Shown: positions 56,585-64,000 of the stretch, piece by piece | Numbering within the stretch: the stretch's first letter is position 1 | How the letters are laid out: each line of letters starts with the position of its first letter | Made by a program: the position numbers and the translations under genes | Notes under the pieces: generated by a model | Told to the model about the DNA's origin: nothing | The model's database searches: none | Seen by the model: the letters and a program-made list of their open reading frames with translations, nothing else | NCBI GenBank assembly: GCA_018873225.1 | Contig: JAEILZ010000001.1 | Location: 2,232,001-2,296,000 of the forward strand | Length of the DNA: 64,000 nt | Origin: [Phialemoniopsis] sp. UDSM-2020 | Taxonomy: Eukaryota; Ascomycota; Sordariomycetes; Thyridiales; Thyridiaceae | Direction of reading: 5' to 3'

Positions 56585-58385
56585 GGTTCTAGCTTGCACG
56601 ATGATGATCTTTTGTTCTGATCACAAATATATCGAGGGAGGAGGAGAGACGCGGCGAACGCTTGACAAAATCAATGGCTCTTATCCTTGCGGATTATCCT
56701 TTACGAGGCTGAACCGGCCTAATTATGTTCAGCTCCTAATGCAGCTGACGATGTTGTTCGTCTTGAGATGCAGCATGCAAGACGGCGGCCCCACCAGGAA
56801 GCTGGCCGGGTGAGTCAAAGCAGCGTCCTAGCTCGCTCTGGTGTATTGCATAGTCACCAAGATAACCCATCAAAAGACACAGCTCCGGCCATTGTTTCTC
56901 GATCCTCAGAATTATTGACTTGGTCCTGGGCAATGGTCAGAAAACAAGGGCGTGACGCCAGCCTTGTTCAGTTAATACGGCTGTCAAGGGGCCGGCTCAG
57001 CCGGACAGTGAGATACAGATCTGGGCAGAGAGCGCTGAGATTGATCGAACAACGTTGAAAAGATCGGATCGCCGGGAAGGAAAGGCAAAGTACACGTAGT
57101 CCTATGGTCATTTGATGGAAGTGGGATGGGGTACTGCTGGATTCCAACGACCCGCGGTTCAGGAAAGATTATTATCAATGCTGAGTCGAATCGAGTCGAG
57201 TCGAGGTCGGGTCTCAGGGTCCAGAATGTCGTCATGGGCTACCTCGATAATTTCCTCCTCGAAGGCGGGCACCGCCCCACGGGGTCCCTGTTTTCCCTTG
57301 TCATTCTCACCTAAAACCGTAGCGCCAGCACCGGCGTTTACATACATACAGACAGCATCGCCGCCAAGCTACCAAAACCAACCACCTTGCATCTTTCATC
57401 ATCTGAAACGAGCACGCTACAGAAACCACCACTTGTCTCGTCGCGACGGAGGCTCGACCCGCGTCTGTGGAACTTCACAGTCGTGCCAATAACGCCTAAC
57501 GGAAGCGCTCTCGCTTGGCCGGCGATCCTGGGTGCCGGGTTGCTCAGCCTCCCGGCATTTGTCAAAGGTTGGAGCTGCCGGTGCCACAGATTGCCGTTGA
57601 GCGACCCCGGCCCTGAAACCACGATTACTGGACCCGGGACGTTGAAGCGCAACCACTCACCCACTCAACCCTGCGCATCTGGTTTATCGCATGAAGGCGA
57701 CAGATCGCCTGCAAGATCACTGGAGACTCTCGAGATTGGCGACGGGATAGGCATTGTCTATCTACCTATTTTTGTCCCATCTGTTGCTGGTGGGTTGCGT
57801 TGCTAGCTGGCACCGGCAACACTGCAGGCCCCCTGCCATCAATTGTCATTTCGCTCTGGGACTGGACTGGACGGACCCGACCCGCGTGTCAACAATCGGC
57901 CTAGTTAACCCCTGCACCCTGCATACATCCATACTTCGTACATACCACCCACATACCAGCAGACCTCGTGCTGTTGCGTGCATCAACTAAGAGATCTTCC
58001 TCTGCCGAGCTTCAGGACTGTTTAGCCTTTTGCGTTTTGGTTCTAGACCAGCTTTGTTCACTGCATACCTCCCCCCGAGCTAATCTACCGGCGACACCTA
58101 GCGAGAGTTTATTGTTTGGATTGTACTCGAGCGCCTCCATTTCTCTCTCCAACCGCACCGGCCACCATCTGCTACTCGAAATTCGAACTCTGCGTTGCGT
58201 ATCGCATGCACATACTTGAGCCTTTTCGACCCGAGCGATTGCCACCTCTCCCTCGTATTTTTCCCGCCAAGTCTTCTCGACGACATCCACCTCGAATAGC
58301 ATCTCATGTTGCTGGGTCCGCAAGACTGTATCTTGCTCCAAAACATACCGGATCTCGTCGCCTAGCTACACTTGCCCTCGGCACA
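56585..58385. promoter_or_regulatory. Long divergent promoter region, APH-fold kinase and PH-domain genes
   Basis: About 1.8 kb without a convincing gene. The right half (57960-58385) is C/T-rich and open in one frame up to the PH-gene start, which fits a long 5' UTR. The frames at 57387-57806 and 57338-57664 show no domain. Confidence 0.5.
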
Positions 58386-59693
58386 ATGGTCGAGATACAA
58401 ACACAACCCCAGGCTTTTGCATCCAGCGCGAAAATAGCGAATCCCATGACAGCGTCCGCTGCTCGACCAATATCCGCCGTCTCGGTGCCGCCCGACGCGA
58501 ACAATGGATCGCAAAACCAGTCGGGCCTCGACTCCTTTTCGCCCGTTAACCAGAATGGATGTTTCGAGTTCGACCGTGTCATCAAGAGTGGCTACGTGCA
58601 GAAGCGCACCCAGAAGACCAAGGCAAGCACTACGCCAGCCTGGCATACGTTACATGACCAAAGCTAACGCAATTCGCTCCCGCAGGCTTGGAAGACGGCT
58701 TGGTTGGTTCTGCGCCCGAATACGCTCTATATATACAGATCAGAAAAGGAGGACAAGCTGCGACGCAAGATCTACCTGTCCGACCTCACGGCTGTGACGT
58801 TCCTCAAGGACCCGAAACAGAAGCGGAAGAATGTCTTTGGGCTATTCTCGCCTTCCAAAAACTTCCACTTCCAAGCCCCGTCTGCCGAAGATGCGCAAGC
58901 TTGGGTCGAGCTGATTCGACACGACGCTAGGATAGAGGAAGAAGAGGAAGAAATGTTTCTCGCGAGTCCTGCTGTCCAGCGCCACTCCTTTAGTCTTGGT
59001 GGCTTCTTTCAGATGGGCATGGACTCAAGCCGGGTTTTGGCTGAACGCGATCGGCTGGCGTCGAGTTCCCCAGAACCCATCAACCCCTCTTATGAACAGC
59101 TGCGATCGGTGCCACCTAGGCGGACGTCGCAGACAGCCGATTACTCTGGTCTGTCCGGAAACGAGGTAGCCTCCCACTCGGACTTCTCAGACACAGAAGG
59201 CCGATTGCAGGGTGCCTCGTTCGAGAATCTCGCGGTGAAGCCACCACCTTCGGCTCATAGCGGGGAGCGTCCTGTCATGGCAGCTCGCAACCCAAGCCAG
59301 ATCAGTGGTCTCAACGTCGACCAGGATCCAGACCGCGTGATCTGGCAAGGCTGGCTCTGGTACCTTCGTAGTAGGAGAGGTGTCAAACAGTGGAAGAACT
59401 GTTGGGCTGTTCTCCGGCCCCGAAACTTCATACTTTATAAAGACGAGACTGAATACGCCGCTCAATTTATCGCCAACATGTCGACCATTCTCAACGTTGT
59501 TGAGCTCGACCCCATCAGTCGGACCAAGCGCCACTGCCTACAGATCATCACCGAGGAAAAGAGCTATCGCTTTGCCGCCCATGATGAGGAATCGCTCGTC
59601 CGCTGCCTTGGTGCTTTCAAAAGTCTACTTGCTAAACGGCGAGAACTCGAGGCCAAGGCGGCTGCTGCTGCAACAGGCGGCGCTATCTCTTGA
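58386..59693 (+). CDS. Two-PH-domain protein, OPY1-like
   Basis: Two exons, 58386-58622 and 58686-59693, giving 414 residues. The first PH domain (about 68-170) begins IKSGYVQKRTQKTKAWKTAWLVLRPNTLYIYRSEKE and ends in AEDAQAWVELIRH. A linker rich in Ser, Pro and Arg follows. The second PH domain (about 288-400) begins VIWQGWLWYLRSRRGVKQWKNCWAVLRPRNFILYKDE and ends in EESLVRCLGAFKSLL. Yeast Opy1 also has two PH domains and binds PI(4,5)P2 and the PIP5-kinase Mss4; the equivalence is inferred from architecture. The intron starts with GC (aag|gcaagc) and falls inside the first PH domain; no GT donor nearby keeps the frame. Confidence 0.85.
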
Positions 59694-61098
59694 ATACTTG
59701 CCCTACCTTTCCTCCTTTTTTTGCTCTCAGATACCCCCTTTTTAACTTCATTTCAAGCGTGCGGATATTCTATTTTCAATCAGTTCTACTCGACGCGCGC
59801 ATACGCACATGGCTCTGTAGATAGCTGCTCCTTTGTACTGCCTGACTCCTTCACACGCCGGCCACACTTTACGACTATACATTCTATTCGATTCTCACAA
59901 CCGAGACACGACTTCACGAAGATGATGATGGACACCGATTTGGGGCGCGCTCCATACATGCACATACCTTGCTGTAAATACAAGCTCAGCCAGATAATAA
60001 TAAGAACAGGCGAAACAGCCACTCAGTACACTCACCAGGCACTTGACCCTATATTAGATGGCTTGTCTCGTAAATGACCTGTACGTTGGGGCCGAATGCT
60101 CTAGCCAATCTGTATCTTGTGCCTGGCAGTCGGCTGACGGCGACCGGGGTCGACTTTAGCTTTCTTAGGTGGCCTTCGAAAGCCAAGGTCAACCTCTCCC
60201 CTGATTTGTAAACCCCGCTTCACCATCACCAGACTTCCGTCCACCCACACGTCCGTCCTCCTGCATCTCTAATTGCTCGGACACTTGGCAAACGGTTTGG
60301 TCTGTCATCGCTGTACGTACCGCAGTCCTCACTAAGGAGCAGGGCCAACCTTGTTCGAACTCACATTTGTTACGGAGTAGCTGTCCTGCCGTTATTCGCC
60401 TCCTCATTTCGTTATAGCCCGCGGCCTGTTTTGCGTCATCCAATGATAGCTACAGAACAGGACCTCCAACCCTGTTTCTTCTGCTTGGTTTTGTGCCGGG
60501 CTGATCGACTGGAAATGCTACCACAGCTCTGCATTCAAATGCCTATCGTTAGTGTCGGTCTTGCTTAAGCTTCCAGTTCCGATCTAGGGGAGAGTATGTT
60601 GCATCCCAAGCTTCCCCAGATGAGGTGTGTTGGACCGATGTCGAATCGGAGGCGTGATCAGTGCCTATACAGGTAGGTCACCGGGGATGGCCGTCTCTAG
60701 GTCGCATTGAGTTCGCTCTGCATTGGCCTGCTTCGCAGACTTCTTGTTCGCATGTGCATGTATAGTTTGCAGTGTTATAAGACCGCTATGGTCCTGCCAC
60801 CCGAACATGCATGGCCAGCATGACATCAAGATGTGCAACTGGGTGGTCCAGTGAACGGTCTTCTTCCCCTGTCTTATGTATCTCGTCAGGAGAAGCCTCT
60901 TGAATCTGGATCATATGCCATCTTTCCTGTCATTTATTTCTTTGTCTGGTACTTGGTTACTGGTTCTCTCGTTCAAGAGTCCAAGCATACGGCTACTGCT
61001 GTGGCCTCATTCTCTCGCTGGGGGCATCATCTCGTCCTAGTATTGCGTCCCGCGATCTTTTATATCCGAATACGCCTTACCAGAGCCCGAAATCCACG
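59694..61098. other. PH-gene 3' end and GH5 promoter
   Basis: About 1.4 kb without a supported gene. The first 350 bases are A/C/T-rich 3' UTR-like sequence. The remaining part contains only short frames. A TATA-like ttttatat lies near 61058-61065, close to the GH5 start codon. Confidence 0.45.
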
Positions 61099-62352
61099 AT
61101 GCGCTTTATGAAAACCCTCCTCGCCCTCCTGGGACTGCTATGCACCTGGATATTCGAGGCGGCGACAGCAGCAGCAGCGCAGCCGGCCCTCCCGCTGCAC
61201 ACTAGCAGCCGCTGGATCCTCGACGCCAACAACGCGCGTGTCAAGCTCCGCTGCGTCAACTGGGCCGGCCACATGGAGACCAACGTGCCCGAGGGCCTGC
61301 ACCGGCAGCCCGTCGAGTGGATCGCCGACTGGATCGCCGCCCAGGACTTCAACTGCGTGCGCCTGACCTACTCGACCGACCACGCCCTCGACCCGGACCG
61401 GCCCGTCGCCGCGTCCTTCGCCGCCGCGGGCGTGCCGCAGTTCCTGACGGCCGCCGTGGACAAGAACCCCTTCCTCGCCGATGCGGGCACCACGACGCGC
61501 GACGTCTTTGCCCGCGTAATAGACGCCCTCTGGGAGAGGGGCGTCATGACGGTGCTCGATAACCATGTGTCGCGCGCCGGCTGGTGCTGCAACCTGACCG
61601 ACGGCAACGGGTGGTGGGACGCCGCCGAGGGCTACAACGCGCCCAACTCGCGCTTCTTCCGCACCGACGACTGGGTCCGCGGCCTCTCGGCCATGGCGTC
61701 GTGGGCCCGGCAGAACGCACCAGGGGTAGTCGCCTTGTCCCTGCGCAACGAGCTCCGGCCCTTTCTGCTGCAGGACCTCAACGCCCGGAAGGACTGGTAC
61801 GAGCTCGTGGGCCGTGGAGCTCGCGCCGTGCACGCCGCGCACCCGGAGGTGCTCGTCGTCGTGGGAGGGTCGCAGTCGGCCACGGACCTCGGGCATCTGA
61901 GGGCCGTGGCGCCGCTCGATACGAGCGCCTGGTCCGGGAAGAACGTGTGGGAGTTCCACGCGTACAGCTTCACGGTCACGTTTCCGCGCCTGTTTGACAG
62001 CTGCGACGTCGTGCGGCAGGAGTACGGCCTGCTAGACGGGTTCGTACTGGAGCAGGGGAAGAGCTACACGGGCCCTCTGTTTCTGAGCGAGTTTGGCGTC
62101 GGGATGAGCGGCGGGGATAGGCAGGGCTTGTCGGCGAAGGATAGGGACTATCTGAGCTGCCTGGTGGGATACATGGAGGGCAACGACGCCGAGTGGGCTG
62201 TGTGGGCGCTGCAGGGGAGTTATTATGTGCGGGACGGGCAGGTTGACTACGATGAGGGCTGGGGCCTGCTGAATAAAGAGTGGACGGACTGGCGGAATCC
62301 GGAGTTCAAGGGTATGCTGGGCAAGATGTGGGAGGTGCAGCAGGGGCCGTGA
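61099..62352 (+). CDS. Secreted GH5 glycoside hydrolase
   Basis: A single exon of 417 residues. Residues 1-27 are a signal peptide (MRFMKTLLALLGLLCTWIFEA then Ala-rich). The (beta/alpha)8 domain follows. It has R51-C-V-N-W near the first strand, H155 in LDNH, the acid/base pair N217-E218 (SLRNELR), H287-Y289 and the nucleophile E331 (LSEFG). There is no carbohydrate-binding module or linker. It fits the GH5 clan (endoglucanase, mannanase or other beta-glycosidase); subfamily and substrate cannot be named safely. The gene is very G+C-rich and lacks introns, unlike most of its neighbours. Confidence 0.9.
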   Translation: MRFMKTLLALLGLLCTWIFEAATAAAAQPALPLHTSSRWILDANNARVKLRCVNWAGHMETNVPEGLHRQPVEWIADWIAAQDFNCVRLTYSTDHALDPDRPVAASFAAAGVPQFLTAAVDKNPFLADAGTTTRDVFARVIDALWERGVMTVLDNHVSRAGWCCNLTDGNGWWDAAEGYNAPNSRFFRTDDWVRGLSAMASWARQNAPGVVALSLRNELRPFLLQDLNARKDWYELVGRGARAVHAAHPEVLVVVGGSQSATDLGHLRAVAPLDTSAWSGKNVWEFHAYSFTVTFPRLFDSCDVVRQEYGLLDGFVLEQGKSYTGPLFLSEFGVGMSGGDRQGLSAKDRDYLSCLVGYMEGNDAEWAVWALQGSYYVRDGQVDYDEGWGLLNKEWTDWRNPEFKGMLGKMWEVQQGP

Positions 62353-62531
62353 TGATAACTATGATGTCGAAGCGCCCGGACTGGATATGGTTGTATATAA
62401 CTACAAGGGCACTATAATTTGCTGCGCCTTTTACATAGCGATACATAGTTTACATCTCTTGATACAATATTGTATGCAAAATCACAGGCCCGTCTTTGGG
62501 GTTCAGAAGGTTCATAGATGCCGACGCAAGC

Positions 62532-63794
62532 TCAACCGTCCAGCCCGAAGTAGGCATTGTCGAATTCGCCCATCTCCGTGTCTCCAGCCTCGAAGAACAT
62601 CTCCTCAAAGTTGGTAGTGCCATCGACCCCTTCGCCGTCCAGGCCCATATCCATGCTCGTGCCGTTGAGGTCAAACAGGTCATCCAAATTTGTGTCGTCC
62701 GTCTTGATCGGCTCTTTGGACGCCTCTACTGTGGGCATGGGGATGTCCATCGGTGCTACCTCGGCCTGCCCGGCGGTACCACCTCCACCACTGCTGTCGG
62801 TCGGCGCCGAGGGCATCGTCTCCCCTGCCAGGAAGGCGTCTAGGTCGAAGACGGCTTCGGAAGACTGCGTGTTATTTTGCGAGTCGGTGGCCGTAGGCGC
62901 CAGAGAGAAATGCATATCGGTAAAGTTCAGCTCCGGATTCGTGGCACCCGGAAGCTGTCCCAGCGATAACCCTCCGGTGCCGAAATCGGATTGAAGACTG
63001 TTGTCCTGCGGTACTGATGTCGGTCCTTGTTGCATGATCGTCTTTGATGCAACGCTGGCTGGCGATTCCACCTTGGCTGCGGGCTCCGTCTTGGTCATAT
63101 TTGGAGAGGCCGTCCTGGGAACGGCCAGATTCGGTATCTCGTTTTGGACAGGGCCCTGGGGAGCTGTGAAACTCATGTTTGCTGCCGGCTGCGGCGACGG
63201 GATTTCCATCTTCGCCTCGGCCACCATCTGAGGTACTGGAGCGCTCGGCTCGAGGTCCATGTTTGGGAAGGGCGCAATGGGTTTGCTTTCCGCCAACAGC
63301 TGCCCGTTTGAGCCAAGCAAATCAACAGATGGTTCGTCGATGGTCATGGGAGCCGGTGGAGCTTGCTGTATGGTGACCGGCTCAGGCACAGGCTCCGGCA
63401 CGGGTTCAGGCTCGGCTGGTTGCAGTCTACTGATTCTCAACCGATCCAGGTCACGGTAGAGGACAGCCTTTGCTTCAACCTGCCCAACTGTTAGACTCAT
63501 CCATTACGTGACAGATTCTCATTCTTTCTTTGGAGGGGGGCGCACTAATTCCTGCTCGAGGTCATCGAGGGCAGAGTTGAACCTCTCATCTGCCTCCATG
63601 ACTCTGGTGGTGTTTGAGATGCTGGGCGCCCGCTTGCTCTCGCGCTGGCTGGACTTCAGCGCTTTGCCCATGTTCACTAGCTGGACCACGGTCAGTATAT
63701 GAGTCTTCAAGATGGAGCGCGTTTCTGTGCTCACCACATCGTTTATCATAAGCTGAAGAGTGTCCAGAGGACTGGCCGTCTGAGTGTTGGCCAT
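62532..63794 (-). CDS. Acidic Asp-rich protein, possible Mediator or coactivator subunit
   Basis: Two exons, 63794-63546 and 63479-62532, giving 398 residues. Residues 1-110 are helical and coiled-coil-like (SPLDTLQLMINDVVSTETRSILKTH, then RVMEADERFNSALDDLEQELVEAKAVLYRDLDRLRISR). A Pro/Ser/Ala-rich middle follows, starting with an EPVP repeat. The last 120 residues are strongly acidic with Phe and Met (VFDLDAFLAGE, LDDLFDLNG, FEEMFFEAGDTEMGEFDNAYFGLDG), like an activation domain. The layout suggests a fungal Mediator tail subunit of Med2 type, but this is a weak inference. The intron donor is the poor gtgcgc; frame continuity (EQEL|VEAKAVL) supports it. An in-frame extension upstream of 63794 has no ATG. 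Confidence 0.65.
63377..63414. repeat. Short in-frame Glu-Pro-Val-Pro repeat
   Basis: The minus-strand frame encodes about four tandem E-P-V-P units here, within the Pro-rich linker of the acidic protein. Confidence 0.7.
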
Positions 63795-64000
63795 GTTGGC
63801 GATGCCAAGGCACAGCTGAGAACTATGTCTGTCCAAGGGCAATGAAACGAAGACGAATGACCCCTTTGATTTTTCTTGCTTCTGATTGAGATCAATGTTC
63901 TGTTTTGTTGTGTCGAGGATCGAGGCAAGGCGAAGTGAGTGTGAGGACAATGAATGGGCTGGCGTCACAAAGAGGCTGAAATGTGACCTATTACTTTGTT

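Noticed and set aside
57387..57806. 139-codon plus-strand frame in the 56.6-58.4 kb spacer
   Set aside because: It is low in hydrophobic periodicity, has no domain and overlaps an equally long frame on the other strand.
58116..58667. 183-codon frame ahead of the two-PH-domain gene
   Set aside because: It is the 5' UTR and first exon of that gene read through; the real ATG is at 58386.
61138..61959. 273-codon minus-strand frame opposite the GH5 gene
   Set aside because: It is a high-G+C antisense shadow without any recognised motif.

Overview
The window is nuclear DNA of a filamentous ascomycete (Pezizomycotina, most likely Sordariomycetes). Genes are dense on both strands and carry short GT-AG introns (about 45-150 nt, a few longer). 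Fungal hallmarks include a trifunctional TrpC (GATase-IGPS-PRAI), a MOB3/phocein of the STRIPAK complex, a fungal PTM1-type receptor, fungal-only families, and an NUP188 that reads much like the Chaetomium protein. I see about 29 protein genes, no confident tRNA or rRNA gene, no CRISPR array and no clear transposon. Exon structures were worked out by hand from splice consensus and reading-frame continuity.

Layout. 0.8-17.5 kb: housekeeping genes TIM9, NUP188, TRPC (with a consensus cross-pathway-control site upstream), a BRCT+WGR protein, the SNARE USE1, KTI12 and MOB3. 17.9-23.3 kb: a looser, accessory-looking stretch with a fungal multi-pass membrane protein (DUF7702 type), about 2 kb without a convincing gene, an orphan 140-residue membrane protein, and an intronless isochorismate synthase that resembles enterobacterial EntC. 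This is the most unusual gene of the window. 23.4-32.9 kb: a U-box cyclophilin (CYP60/PPIL2), a PTM1/GPR107-like receptor, the complex I assembly factor NDUFAF7, a CDK11-type kinase and a secreted or anchored DUF7137-type protein. 32.9-35.7 kb: a long gene-free divergent intergenic region. 35.7-47.8 kb: a two-RRM protein, a doubtful membrane ORF, a short-chain dehydrogenase, DCP2, a DUF4112 protein and the small ribonucleotide reductase subunit RNR2. 48.5-64 kb: SRP9, the COMPASS/CPF subunit SWD2, the oxaloacetate carrier OAC1, the tRNA thiolation factor NCS2/CTU2, an APH-fold kinase, a two-PH-domain protein (OPY1-like), a secreted GH5 glycosidase and an acidic protein of possible Mediator or coactivator type.

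The genes do not form an operon or an obvious biosynthetic cluster. Functional themes recur: mitochondrial assembly and transport (TIM9, NDUFAF7, OAC1), wobble-uridine tRNA modification (KTI12 and NCS2, about 40 kb apart), RNA fate and transcription (DCP2, SWD2, CDK11, RRM protein), and secretory traffic (USE1, SRP9, PTM1). Points worth following up are the bacterial-like isochorismate synthase, four MluI-box (ACGCGT) sites in the RNR2 promoter and introns, two apparent GC-AG introns, several genes whose first exon is only 6-31 nt, and repeated leucine-rich motifs in the DCP2 tail.
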